A stretch of DNA of 64,000 nucleotides, from assembly GCF_003182275.1 (NCBI RefSeq), contig NZ_QGTR01000003.1:496001-560000 (forward strand), in the 5' to 3' direction. Positions 16,288-25,064 of this stretch are shown piece after piece (within the stretch, counting starts at the first letter, position 1; each line of letters opens with the position of its first letter). This stretch comes from Hoeflea marina (GTDB taxonomy: Bacteria > Pseudomonadota > Alphaproteobacteria > Rhizobiales > Rhizobiaceae). Position numbers and translations under genes: made by a program. The notes beneath the pieces were generated by a model, which saw nothing but the letters and a program-made list of their open reading frames with translations, did not search any database and had not been told where the DNA came from.

Positions 16288-17220
16288 TCATTTGCGCCCG
16301 AAGATGGTGTCGAGATCGACCCGCTTGAACAGCGCCCAGGACAGCGCTCCACCCATGGCGATCAGCAGCACCGACAGAGCCGAGCCCTTAGGCCAGTTCT
16401 GGGCGAAGGTGAATTCCTTCTGGATGTCCTGGGCGATCATCACCACTGCAGTTCCGCCCAGCACCTTCGCCTCGGTGATGGCGCCGGCCACCAGAATGAA
16501 GCAGATCAGCGCCCCGATGATGATGCCGGGCATGGCGAGAGGAATGTCGATCTCGCGCAGGACCTGCGCGTTGGTGGCGCCGAGGTCGAAGGCGGCCTCG
16601 CGAAGCTTCGGCGGCACCATGGAGACGCCGAGAACCATCGGAAACAGCATGAAGGGCAGATAGATGTAGACCAGCCCGAACAGCGTCGCCGAGAAGGTGT
16701 AGAGCATGGAATCCAGCTCGATGCCGAAATAGGTCTGCAAGGTGCCCGAGACCACGCCGCCCTTGACGAGAAACAGCATCCAGCCCATCAGCCGCAGATT
16801 GTCGGCCACGAACAGCGGCGCGGCCAGCACGATGGCAAGGATGCTGCCCTTGTTTCCGAAGATGCGCACCATCGCGACGGCCAGCGGATAGCAGACCACC
16901 AGCAGGATGACGACAGTGCAGGTGGCAAGCTCCAGCGACGATACGAATGAGAGATAGTAGGTGCCCGCGAAGATCGAGCGAAAGTTGTCGAGCGTCGGCA
17001 CCTGCAGGAGCGAGAAGGTTTCCGGCGGCATGAAGGCGAAGAGCACCACCACCGTCAGCGGCGCCAGGAAGCCCGCGATGAACAGCAGGCTGATGGGAAC
17101 CGCCGCGACGAAGCCGGGATTGCGGACCGCATCTCTGAGCCGGTCGAGACGCGACACCTTCCGCGGCTTTCGCGGTTCGGCCTGGTCGATCCAGTCGGCG
17201 CTCCTCGACAGCTTGTTCAT
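16288..17220 (-). CDS. ABC transporter permease (PotB-like), amine uptake operon
   Basis: Inner-membrane subunit of 310 residues with a long charged N-terminal tail (about 38 residues) before the first helix. The coupling loop is REAAFDLGATNAQVLREIDIP. Its start overlaps the stop of the ATPase gene by four bases (ATGA read on the minus strand). Together with the other permease it forms the membrane channel for the cargo of the binding protein at 18428-19606. Confidence 0.92.
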   Translation of the reverse strand: MNKLSRSADWIDQAEPRKPRKVSRLDRLRDAVRNPGFVAAVPISLLFIAGFLAPLTVVVLFAFMPPETFSLLQVPTLDNFRSIFAGTYYLSFVSSLELATCTVVILLVVCYPLAVAMVRIFGNKGSILAIVLAAPLFVADNLRLMGWMLFLVKGGVVSGTLQTYFGIELDSMLYTFSATLFGLVYIYLPFMLFPMVLGVSMVPPKLREAAFDLGATNAQVLREIDIPLAMPGIIIGALICFILVAGAITEAKVLGGTAVVMIAQDIQKEFTFAQNWPKGSALSVLLIAMGGALSWALFKRVDLDTIFGRK

Positions 17221-18356
17221 CTCGCCACCATCGACTGGGTGAAGCTCGGGGTCGCAAACAACATGGATTGCCGGGTGTCCCAGGCGATGGTGACCGTTGC
17301 GCCGCGCGCCACATCCAGCTGCTGCTCGCGCAGTTTCTCCACCAGGAAGATCTGGGAGCTGCCGACCCGGACCTGATACTGCACCCGCGAGCCGAGCAGG
17401 TAATCGTTGTAGATGGTGCCGGTCAGCTTGTTGTCCGCAGCATCATCTGGATGGTCGAGAAAGCGGATATCCTCTGGGCGGACAACCAGCGCGGCCTCCC
17501 GGAACTCGGAGTCCCCGGCGGGCGACTGGTAGGCCGCGCCGGTGAGCCTGTCGACGAGGCTGCCCGCGGCACCGCGCTCGACATCAACGACGTTGACCTC
17601 GCCCATGAACTCGGAGACGAAGCGGTTGACCGGGTTGGCGTAGATCTGGTTGGGCGTGCCGATCTGGACGAAGCGGCCCTTGTTCATCACTCCGATCCGG
17701 TCGGACATCACCATCGCCTCCTCCAGCGAATGGGTGATGTAGACAAAGGTCTTGCCGGTCTCGCGGTGGATGTCCTTCAACTCCTTCTCGAGCAGCTTGC
17801 GCAGCTTGTAATCGAGCGCAGAGAGCGGCTCGTCGAAGAACAGGATGTCGGGATCGAAGGCGAGCGCGCGGGCGAGCGCCACGCGCTGGCGCTCGCCGCC
17901 GGAGCACTGCAGAACGCCCTTGCCGTAATAACTGTCCGGCAGCCTGAGTTGCGCCATCAGCTCGAGCGCGCGCGCCTTGCGTTCTGCGGGCGCGACGCCG
18001 CGAATCTTGAGGGGAAACTCGATGTTCTGCCCGACCGTGCGGTGCGGAAACAGCGCCAGCGACTGGAACACCATGCAGGTGGGCCGGCGGTTGGCCGGTA
18101 CGTCGTTGATGCGCTCGCCCCGCAGCAGGATGTCGCCGTTGGTGGGCTTGTCCATGCCGACGAGCATGCGCACCATGGTGGTCTTGCCGCTGCCGGAGGG
18201 GCCGACGATCGTGAAGAACTCGCCCTCGTGGATGTCGAGACTGACGCGGTCGACGGCGGCGAAATCGCCGAAGAACTTGTCGACCGCCTTGAGCCTCAGG
18301 ATCGGATCTCCCGTCCTGGCTGCGGATTCGGTTGCGGCAGCGGTCTCGACGATCAT
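17217..18356 (-). CDS. ABC transporter ATP-binding protein (PotA-like), amine uptake operon
   Basis: ATPase of 379 residues. Walker A is GPSGSGKTT (52-60), the signature reads CSGGERQR, Walker B ends in FFDEPLSALD, and the switch is YITHSLEEA. A TOBE domain forms the C-terminal third. The start at 18356 was chosen because the open frame further upstream (to 18506) runs into the binding-protein gene and lacks family similarity. The signature has Cys in place of the usual Leu (CSGGERQR), a mild variation. Confidence 0.92.
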   Translation of the reverse strand: MIVETAAATESAARTGDPILRLKAVDKFFGDFAAVDRVSLDIHEGEFFTIVGPSGSGKTTMVRMLVGMDKPTNGDILLRGERINDVPANRRPTCMVFQSLALFPHRTVGQNIEFPLKIRGVAPAERKARALELMAQLRLPDSYYGKGVLQCSGGERQRVALARALAFDPDILFFDEPLSALDYKLRKLLEKELKDIHRETGKTFVYITHSLEEAMVMSDRIGVMNKGRFVQIGTPNQIYANPVNRFVSEFMGEVNVVDVERGAAGSLVDRLTGAAYQSPAGDSEFREAALVVRPEDIRFLDHPDDAADNKLTGTIYNDYLLGSRVQYQVRVGSSQIFLVEKLREQQLDVARGATVTIAWDTRQSMLFATPSFTQSMVAR

Positions 18357-18385
18357 GGCGACTTCCTGCTGGTCTGGGTTGGAGG

Positions 18386-18419
18386 TCGGGGCGGCAGGGT
18401 CCGTACACCCCCGCCCCGA
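18386..18419 (-). other. Strong hairpin after the binding-protein gene
   Basis: Arms 18386-18394 (TCGGGGCGG) and 18411-18419 pair perfectly. After a two-base bulge, four more pairs (GGGT/ACCC) enclose a six-base loop. It begins nine bases after the binding-protein stop on the minus strand and lies before the ATPase gene. The position is the same as in the other two ABC operons, which suggests a role in keeping the binding-protein message stable or abundant. Confidence 0.6.
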
Positions 18420-18427
18420 TCGAACGG

Positions 18428-19606
18428 TCAGGCCTTTTCGCGCACCGCCGCCGAGAAGATATCGTGCAGCCTGGTGTAGTCCGGGATGATGTCGAAGTCG
18501 GTGCACTTGTTCATGTCGGCTTCCAGCGTGTCGTACTGGAAGGCGTCGAGCTCCTCGGCGCTGAACAGCGCCATCACCCGCGGGTCACCCATCTGGCCGA
18601 CCGGGTTGTAGGTGCCCTCGGCAAACGAGACGTTCTTGCAGGTCTCCGGACGGTAGCAATATTGCAGGAAGTCCTCGCCGCGCGGCGACAACTGCGGATT
18701 GTTGACCAGCGAGGTCAGCTCCATCCAGCGCACGCCGGCCCTGCCGCCCAGTTCCTCCGGTCCCTTGTTGGGAACAACGCAACGCAGATTCGGATTGCCG
18801 TCGAGGCGGGCGGCGGAGACCGTGTAGACGCTGCCGGGGAACGAGCCGTCGATCGAGCCGTTGATCATGCCGAGCGCAATGGCGTTCATGTCGTCGGACA
18901 GGAAGGCGGCGTTGTTGATCAACTTGCGCATGAGCACTTCGTATTTCGCCAGTTCCTCGTCGGTCACCGCCCGGAACGGGCTGAAGCCGGCGGCGATCGC
19001 CACATGCATGACCACCCAGTCGTCATACATCAGCACGGCATACCTGCCCTTGAAGTCGTCGGCCAGAAACAGGTCGTAGCCCTCATCCTCCAGGGTGGCG
19101 GCGGAGACCTTGTCGGTGTTGACCAGCACGCCGGAGGGGCCGTAGCGCTGGATCATGCCGAGCAGGTTCTCGCCGTCGTCCGACATCGCCCATTTGTAGG
19201 GCCACTTGAATTCGGGGATCATCATGTCCCAGAGCGGCTCGAACTTGGCCTTGTCGAGCGGCTTGATCAGACCCTCGGGATAGAGCTGCTTGCGGCCCCA
19301 GGCATTGTTGAGATTGATGATGTCCCAGACCTTGGTGTCGCCGGCGCGCAACTGGTTGACCGCCTCCGGGTCGGAGATCAGGCCCTGCGCCTTGACCTCG
19401 CAATCGAACTCGCGGCGGAAGGGATCGAGCACCTTGTCGGAATTGTAGCCTTCCCAGCAATAGATGTTCATTTCCTTCTCGCGGGCGGCATAGGCTGCGG
19501 AGGACAACAGCCCGGAAGCGGCGACACCGGCCGACAGCATGGCCGTGGTCCTGAGGAATTCGCGGCGGGACTGGTTAAACGACTGCAAGAGGTTTTTGCG
19601 CTTCAT
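18428..19606 (-). CDS. ABC transporter substrate-binding protein, Tat-exported (PotD-like)
   Basis: Periplasmic binding protein of 392 residues. The N-terminus carries a twin-arginine signal (SRREFLRTTAML, then a hydrophobic stretch ending in AAYAA), so export is probably in folded form through Tat. The mature part matches the spermidine/putrescine-binding group (YCWEGYNSDKVLDPFRREF, WDIINLNNAW, RYGPSGVLVNTDKV). The cargo is probably an amine, given the copper amine oxidase gene upstream in the same operon. A GC-rich hairpin follows the stop at once. Confidence 0.9.
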   Translation of the reverse strand: MKRKNLLQSFNQSRREFLRTTAMLSAGVAASGLLSSAAYAAREKEMNIYCWEGYNSDKVLDPFRREFDCEVKAQGLISDPEAVNQLRAGDTKVWDIINLNNAWGRKQLYPEGLIKPLDKAKFEPLWDMMIPEFKWPYKWAMSDDGENLLGMIQRYGPSGVLVNTDKVSAATLEDEGYDLFLADDFKGRYAVLMYDDWVVMHVAIAAGFSPFRAVTDEELAKYEVLMRKLINNAAFLSDDMNAIALGMINGSIDGSFPGSVYTVSAARLDGNPNLRCVVPNKGPEELGGRAGVRWMELTSLVNNPQLSPRGEDFLQYCYRPETCKNVSFAEGTYNPVGQMGDPRVMALFSAEELDAFQYDTLEADMNKCTDFDIIPDYTRLHDIFSAAVREKA

Positions 19607-19679
19607 TGGAAACTCCCTTCCGATTGCGTCAACGGGTGGGCACCGGGTCCGGAGTCCGGCGCCGGCTGCCGGGTTCAGG

Positions 19680-21671
19680 TCAGTCGCCTGCGCAGCACGA
19701 GCCCGCGTCCTTGCCGTGCGACCTGCTTGCCATGTTTGTCTCGGGCGGCAGGTTGATCAGCGGATTGCCGTCGAAGAAGTTGAGCGGCATCAGCGTGAAG
19801 CCGCAGAACACGCAGGGCTGCACCGGGTGGTCCTCGACACGCGGGATGTGATGCAGGCCGAACGAGTGCCAGACGACAATGTCGGTGTTTTCAGTCGGCC
19901 GGTCCCGGGCCGTCCACTTCGGCAGACCGTCGCCGGGCGCCGAGTGGTTGACGAATTCGCCGGCCGGATAGCGCTCCTCGGGATCGTAGGGCGTGACCCA
20001 GATGTGGTTGTAGATGAAGCCGGACCGGGCCCCGGACGGGCCCTGTGGGTCGATATAGGGCTGGATTGCCGAGGGGGTGTCGATCTTGTAGCCGGTCGGC
20101 TTGCCGACCCAGTTCTTCCTGTCCGGATTGACGATCTTCCAATAGCGCGACTTCTCGAAATCGACCTTGCGCCGCGCCTTGAGTTCGCTGGAAAGCGGCG
20201 TCTGTTCGACATAGAAGGCGTTGCCCATCGGGTTGCCGGGTCCCATGGCCGGGGCGATGGTGTCGCATTCGATCACCGTGTTGTTGGGTCCGTCGATTTC
20301 CATGTCGAGGCGCATGCAGAAAACGTGCTGGTGGTTGTAGCCGACCACGCCGGGGGCCACCTCGGTGCCGTATTTCTGGTCGGATCCGGGAAAGCAGGCC
20401 ACCGTGTTGATGATGCCGGTGGCCTTCATCTCGAATTCGATGCGGCCGTCCTGGTAGAGGTACCAGTAGCAGCAGTATTCGTAATTGCCGACGGTGGTGA
20501 TCGATGAGACCACCAGCCGGCGGGTGCGACGGGTCTCGGTGCGCTCGGAGCGGAAGTCGAAATGCTTCCAGGCAAGGCCCGCGTCCTCCTCGTGGATGCA
20601 GATGCCGCTCGGGATGACGCGCGGATTGCCCATCATGTCCGGCAGGACGACATCCATGTACTGGATGTGGCCGAGACAGTCGCAGCCCAGCGCCAGCGAG
20701 TTGACCAGCTTGCCGAAGCCGTATTCGCCGGAGTCGAAGACGTTCTTGCGGTAGTGCACGCCCTCCGGCGTTCCATAGGGAACCACCATTTCCGACATCG
20801 ACAGCCGGTAGCCGACCGGGCGGCGGTCGCCGCCGACGGTGTAGCCCAGGCGGTAGAGCACGAGGCCTTCGCGGCCGTTGAAGCCGATGCGCAGATCCCA
20901 GTTGTCCCAAGTCAGCAGATTGCCGTCGAGCGTGAAGCTCGGTCCCTCGCGCTGGACCACGTCGAGCGGCTTGAGGGGCGCGCGGAAGTCGGTAAGGATG
21001 GAGGAATCGTAGTTGATCGGGGTCTGCGGGATGGGAACGTCGATCCCGCCCGCGGCCGAATGGTCGTCGACCCGAAGCACCTCCATGGTGTCGATGTCGA
21101 CGACGACGTTGAGGCCCTCGACCGGATGGGCGTAGTAATTGTCGAGCTTGAACATCCGCATCCACACGAAGGTGTGGGCCAGCCGCCTGTTTTCCTCGCC
21201 CTCGATGCCGAAGTTCCCCGCCGTCCACGGATCGACGCAGACGAGGCTCATGTCGGTGATGCCGCGACGCTCGATGGCGGCAATGAAGCGCGGATCCGCC
21301 TTGGCCGCGTCCTCGATCATAAAGAACTCTTCGGGCGATATCATCTGGCGGACATCGGCCAGGAAGTCGACCGTGGTGATGGCGCCTTCCGTGAGAGATA
21401 CCTTGCCGCGCCAGACGCCCGTGGCCCCGCGCCTGTAGGCGTTGAAACGGGCGGTCCGTTCGATCTGCATGCCGGCAACGAAGCCGCGAACGACGTCCTT
21501 GGCCGGCTCGCAGAGTTCGATGGTCTCGAACAGCAGCTCGGCCCCGAAATCGTAGGCGGCGCGGACAATGGAAGCGACCGCGACGATTTCCTCCGCCGAC
21601 AGCGGATCAAGCGGATGAGCGGCGCCGGCGGCGGCCATCGCGGCCTGGTTCTTCTCTACGGTCGTCAGCAT
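19680..21671 (-). CDS. Copper-containing primary-amine oxidase
   Basis: Topaquinone (TPQ) copper amine oxidase, 663 residues, converting a primary amine, oxygen and water to aldehyde, ammonia and hydrogen peroxide. The TPQ-forming tyrosine is Y397 in TxxNYEY, copper ligands are H447 and H449 (NHQH), the third copper His lies in GLHHIPRVED near residue 614, and the catalytic base is D313 (VFDSGEYGFG). There is no signal peptide, so it is probably cytoplasmic like the Arthrobacter phenylethylamine and histamine oxidases. The start at 21671 gives the usual N-terminus with a GGAGG ahead. It is followed by an amine-type ABC transporter, so uptake and oxidation are coupled. The aldehyde dehydrogenase needed next is not adjacent. 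Confidence 0.95.
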   Translation of the reverse strand: MLTTVEKNQAAMAAAGAAHPLDPLSAEEIVAVASIVRAAYDFGAELLFETIELCEPAKDVVRGFVAGMQIERTARFNAYRRGATGVWRGKVSLTEGAITTVDFLADVRQMISPEEFFMIEDAAKADPRFIAAIERRGITDMSLVCVDPWTAGNFGIEGEENRRLAHTFVWMRMFKLDNYYAHPVEGLNVVVDIDTMEVLRVDDHSAAGGIDVPIPQTPINYDSSILTDFRAPLKPLDVVQREGPSFTLDGNLLTWDNWDLRIGFNGREGLVLYRLGYTVGGDRRPVGYRLSMSEMVVPYGTPEGVHYRKNVFDSGEYGFGKLVNSLALGCDCLGHIQYMDVVLPDMMGNPRVIPSGICIHEEDAGLAWKHFDFRSERTETRRTRRLVVSSITTVGNYEYCCYWYLYQDGRIEFEMKATGIINTVACFPGSDQKYGTEVAPGVVGYNHQHVFCMRLDMEIDGPNNTVIECDTIAPAMGPGNPMGNAFYVEQTPLSSELKARRKVDFEKSRYWKIVNPDRKNWVGKPTGYKIDTPSAIQPYIDPQGPSGARSGFIYNHIWVTPYDPEERYPAGEFVNHSAPGDGLPKWTARDRPTENTDIVVWHSFGLHHIPRVEDHPVQPCVFCGFTLMPLNFFDGNPLINLPPETNMASRSHGKDAGSCCAGD

Positions 21672-21723
21672 GGAGCAGCTTCCTCCTCGGATCGGCGGTG
21701 CACGGGCATGTCTTTGCCCATAT

Positions 21724-21740
21724 TTCAAGCAGAACTTGAA
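21724..21740. promoter_or_regulatory. Dyad upstream of the amine oxidase gene, possible LuxR-type operator
   Basis: TTCAAG-N5-CTTGAA is a perfect dyad of six-base arms, 53 to 69 bases before the amine oxidase start. The next gene upstream encodes a LuxR-type regulator. It is the only clear dyad I see in the 241-base gap 21672-21912. The binding claim is an inference. Confidence 0.4.
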
Positions 21741-21912
21741 TTCGCCCAGTGTTTGACCAATTCGCACCCAAGTCCATCCACCGAATGGTTGATGCTGCAG
21801 TGCGGGAGGCGCCCGTTGGCGGGAAGGCCGGCAGGGTTTGGCCATCGGCGGGCAGAGCCTGCCCGACAAGGAATTGAGGCGGGATGCGGAGAATCGCGTC
21901 GACGCAGAGCAG

Positions 21913-22641
21913 TCAGCTCAGCTGCATCACCCGCGAGACGAAGCCGGAGCGGTTTTCGACGCCGGTCTTGTCGAAGATGTGGATGAGGTGTGTCTTCACC
22001 GTCGAAACGCCGATCTGCAGGAAATCGGCGATGTCGGCGTTGGTCCGGCCGCAGCAGAGCAGTTCCGCCACCTCGGCCTCGCGCGGAGTCAGGTGCAGCG
22101 TCGCCATGGCCGCGCGCCGGGCTTCGGGCTTGGATTCCCGGAACTGGCCGCGGAGATTGTAATCGATATAGCCGTGCAGCTTCTCGGCCAGGTCGAAGAC
22201 GTCGCTGGTCGGAGTGTCATCGTCGCGCGTCCACATCACGGAGATACCGGCATAGATGCGCTCGTCACGGCGAAACAGAAGATCGATGGTGTTGCGCACT
22301 TCGAAGGCGCCGAGGAAGTCACGGTAGATGCCGACGCTGCCGGGCGGCGCATAGCGATCGGCATAGTCCATCCGCACCACGGTGTCCGGCTTGTGCGCGG
22401 CATGGCGGACATGCAGCGGATCGAAGGCGTGCATTTCCCTTATATAGGCCTTGAGGAATTCCGACGGCATGCGCCGGCAGACGAAATTGTAGAGATTGTC
22501 GGATTCGTCGACGGAGTAGAATGCGAGACGGCTGGCGCCCAGTGTTCCTGCCAGAAGCTGAAAGGTCTGATCGACAAAACCGCGCTTGTTCACTTCCGCG
22601 AAAGGCATGGCCACGCTCCGATACTCGACCTCCCGCGACAA
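21913..22641 (-). CDS. LuxR-family transcriptional regulator
   Basis: Predicted 242-residue regulator. The C-terminal helix-turn-helix is typical of the FixJ/LuxR group (LTPREAEVAELLCCGRTNAD, then IGVSTVKTHLIHIFDKTGV). The first 165 residues (for example FYSVDESDNLYNF) are not a receiver domain, since no Asp pocket is visible, and do not show the full set of acyl-homoserine-lactone residues by eye. It therefore probably senses another signal. It lies directly upstream of the amine oxidase operon on the same strand and is the obvious candidate regulator. An alternative start is ATG 22608. Confidence 0.87.
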   Translation of the reverse strand: MSREVEYRSVAMPFAEVNKRGFVDQTFQLLAGTLGASRLAFYSVDESDNLYNFVCRRMPSEFLKAYIREMHAFDPLHVRHAAHKPDTVVRMDYADRYAPPGSVGIYRDFLGAFEVRNTIDLLFRRDERIYAGISVMWTRDDDTPTSDVFDLAEKLHGYIDYNLRGQFRESKPEARRAAMATLHLTPREAEVAELLCCGRTNADIADFLQIGVSTVKTHLIHIFDKTGVENRSGFVSRVMQLS

Positions 22642-22877
22642 TTAGTGCGCGATGCGGGGTGCGTGTCAAGCGGGAACGCATGAGCGGCACTATCGTGGCC
22701 GTGACCACCTTTCGGTGGATTTCCGGGCCGCGTCCGATCGCCTATCTGGCTTGCGTGGCGGGGGTGGCCTTCCCGGTGACGGCGAGCCCGGCGGCGCGAC
22801 CCGACCTTCATATGAGCCGGGGGCAAAGGAAGCGGCACCGGCGCCGCGATCTGCAGGCGAAAACGGGAGAACGGCGG

Positions 22878-23774
22878 ATGTGGCGTGAGATCGAAGCCGA
22901 CAGGAGTCATCGCGTCGATGTGAGCGGCGGCCAGGTCTCGGTCTATGACTTTGGCGACCCGGCGGCGACCGACACCCTCTTGTGTCTCAACGGCGGTCCC
23001 GGACTGCCCTGCGATTATCTGCGCGAGGCGCATTCCTGCTTCATCGACCAGGGCTATCGGGTGGTGGCGTTCGACCAGCTCGGGACGGGCGCGTCCGACC
23101 GCCCGGATGATCCGGCGTTATGGACGATCGCGCGCTATGTCGGGGAAACGGAAGCCGTGCGCCAGGCGCTCGGCCTCGGCCGCGTGCATCTGCTCGGCCA
23201 TTCCTGGGGCGGCTGGCTCGGGATCGAGTATGCGCTGACCCATCAGCAGGCATTGAAGAGCCTGGTCCTGGCCGACACCAACGCCGACATGCCGCATCTG
23301 GTCTGCGAGCTCCAGCGGCTGCGCGCGGCACTGGGCCCGGAAACCGTGGCGATGATGCTGCGCCACGAAGCCGAAGGGTCCTACGCCCATCCCGAATACG
23401 CCGCCGCCGTCAGCCTGCTCAACTACCGGCATGTCTGCCGGCTGTCCGAGTGGCCGGCGCCGGTCAACCGCTCGCTCGGCGACTGGAACATGGGTCCCTA
23501 CGGCACCATGCAGGGACCGAACGAGTTTCTCTACACCGGCAATCTGAAGGACTGGAACCGGGTGCCGGACCTGCACCTGATCAAGGCGCCGACACTCATC
23601 CTCTGCGGCCAGCACGACGAGATCACACCCGCCTGCGCGCTCAGAATGAAGCAGCACATGGCGCATGCCGAAATCAAGGTGTTCCCGAACTCCTCGCACA
23701 TGCCGTTCTACGAGGAGCCGGAGGCCTACCACGCGGTGTTGAGCGACTTTCTCGGTCGACAGCGATCGGCCTGA
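22878..23774 (+). CDS. Alpha/beta hydrolase of the proline iminopeptidase family
   Basis: Predicted 298-residue hydrolase. The family motif HGGPG appears as NGGPG (38-42), the nucleophile is Ser109 (GHSWGG), the acid is probably Asp in GQHDEITP, and the base is the His in NSSHMPFYE. Members remove N-terminal proline or other residues from small peptides or hydrolyse amides and epoxides. It is not clearly part of a neighbouring operon; it stands alone between divergent LuxR and convergent kinase genes. ATG 22878 has GGAGAACGGCGG ahead of it. The longer open frame to the left contains a signal-like stretch but no better start site. Confidence 0.85.
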   Translation: MWREIEADRSHRVDVSGGQVSVYDFGDPAATDTLLCLNGGPGLPCDYLREAHSCFIDQGYRVVAFDQLGTGASDRPDDPALWTIARYVGETEAVRQALGLGRVHLLGHSWGGWLGIEYALTHQQALKSLVLADTNADMPHLVCELQRLRAALGPETVAMMLRHEAEGSYAHPEYAAAVSLLNYRHVCRLSEWPAPVNRSLGDWNMGPYGTMQGPNEFLYTGNLKDWNRVPDLHLIKAPTLILCGQHDEITPACALRMKQHMAHAEIKVFPNSSHMPFYEEPEAYHAVLSDFLGRQRSA

Positions 23775-23780
23775 CCGGCG

Positions 23781-25064
23781 TCAGAGGGCCGCGAAGCGGT
23801 CAAAGAGATCGACGCCGCCCATCTGTCCGCCCTTGAGCATCAGTTCCATGCCGTCGAGGCGAGGGTCGGCATGGGTGCCGCTGCACAGGCTGACGCCGGG
23901 GTCGATGTCGGACCCGAAACCGATGCTGGAAAAGCCGAGGCGCTGGCAGATGGCGCTGGACGTGTCGCCGCCGGCGACGCCAAGCCTGGCGATGCCGACC
24001 TGCGCCGCCACCGACGCGACAAGGTCGACGAGTGCGGCGGTCAGCCCGGCAGCGTCGAGCCGGTACCGGGCGCCCGGCAGGGTATGGACCAGCACCGCCT
24101 GGCCCTGCCGGAGCCGCGTGCAGACATTTCCGACGAGCCGCGCCAGCGCTTCGGCGTCGTGCATGATCTCGGGCGGCAACGGCTCTCTGGCGAAAGACCT
24201 TGCGTTCGCCACCTGGGCTTCCGTCACCGAAGACTGGCTGCCGGCGACGACGAGGCAGGCGCCGGACGGCGCAGGCGATGCGGCCGGCGCGGTGGCACCC
24301 GGCGCCGGCGCGATGGCAGACAGCGCCTCGACCACGCCGCTGGCGCCGATGACGAGGATGGGACGGCTCGCCGCAAGCGCGCCGAGCGCGGCGCCGATGC
24401 AGGCGAGGTCGGCCGGCGTCGCCGCGTCGAGCAGGAACCGCCCCCCGGCGCCTTCGATGCCGGCCCGAAGCGGGGCGGCGAGCGCCTCCGGGCCGCGGGC
24501 CAGAAGCGTCATGTCCAGCTTGCGGATCCCATCGAGCCCCTGGGCACCGAGATGCAGCGACAGATCGGATTCGGCCATCGGCGTCACCGGATGGCGGCGC
24601 ATCACCGGGTGGCGATCGATGCGATGCACCTCGCCGTCGGCGGCGCGGGCGAACAGATGGCCGAACAGGCAGTAGCGCCCGAGCGACGGCTGGCCGCCGA
24701 CAACCAGGGTCAGGGCAGGATCGAACGCCGCCTCGAGCGCGCGCACCGCCGTGCCGATCGAGCCAGTGTCGGGGCTGCTGTCGAAGGTCGAGCAGACCTT
24801 GTAATGGACGAATGCGGGGTCGAGTCCCGAGAGGCTGGCCGCGATGTCCTCCATCTCCGCTCCGATGCGGCGAGCCGACAATCCGCGCAGGCCGGTGGCG
24901 ATGCCGACGATGTCGAGACCCGCGCCGGACCGGGCGGCTGCCGCCGGATCGAGAAACAGCCTGACTCGCGCCCCTGCCGTGGCCCAGGCGGCGAGCGTGT
25001 CGGAGGCGCCGGTGAAATCATCCCCGACGAAGACGCAGAAGGATCGCTTGCCGGCCGGGCGCAT
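23781..25064 (-). CDS. Four-carbon acid-sugar kinase family protein (OtnK/OiaK-like)
   Basis: Kinase of the former DUF1537 family, 427 residues. The N-terminal motif FVGDDFTGASD binds the sugar acid, and the C-terminal domain holds the ATP site (GVAGGDTSSAICQRLG). Family members phosphorylate acid sugars such as 3-oxo-tetronates, and one subgroup (OiaK) phosphorylates 3-oxo-isoapionate. It is the last gene of the TRAP/RuBisCO-like operon, and its ATG overlaps the stop of the RuBisCO-like gene by one base (TGATG). The product of this kinase is the likely substrate of that protein. The start at 25064 gives the standard N-terminus. Confidence 0.88.
   Translation of the reverse strand: MRPAGKRSFCVFVGDDFTGASDTLAAWATAGARVRLFLDPAAAARSGAGLDIVGIATGLRGLSARRIGAEMEDIAASLSGLDPAFVHYKVCSTFDSSPDTGSIGTAVRALEAAFDPALTLVVGGQPSLGRYCLFGHLFARAADGEVHRIDRHPVMRRHPVTPMAESDLSLHLGAQGLDGIRKLDMTLLARGPEALAAPLRAGIEGAGGRFLLDAATPADLACIGAALGALAASRPILVIGASGVVEALSAIAPAPGATAPAASPAPSGACLVVAGSQSSVTEAQVANARSFAREPLPPEIMHDAEALARLVGNVCTRLRQGQAVLVHTLPGARYRLDAAGLTAALVDLVASVAAQVGIARLGVAGGDTSSAICQRLGFSSIGFGSDIDPGVSLCSGTHADPRLDGMELMLKGGQMGGVDLFDRFAAL

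Noticed and set aside
22680-22877. Upstream extension of the alpha/beta hydrolase with a signal-like hydrophobic stretch
   Set aside because: The extension has no ribosome site, is followed by a very basic low-complexity stretch, and a good site (GGAG) precedes ATG 22878.
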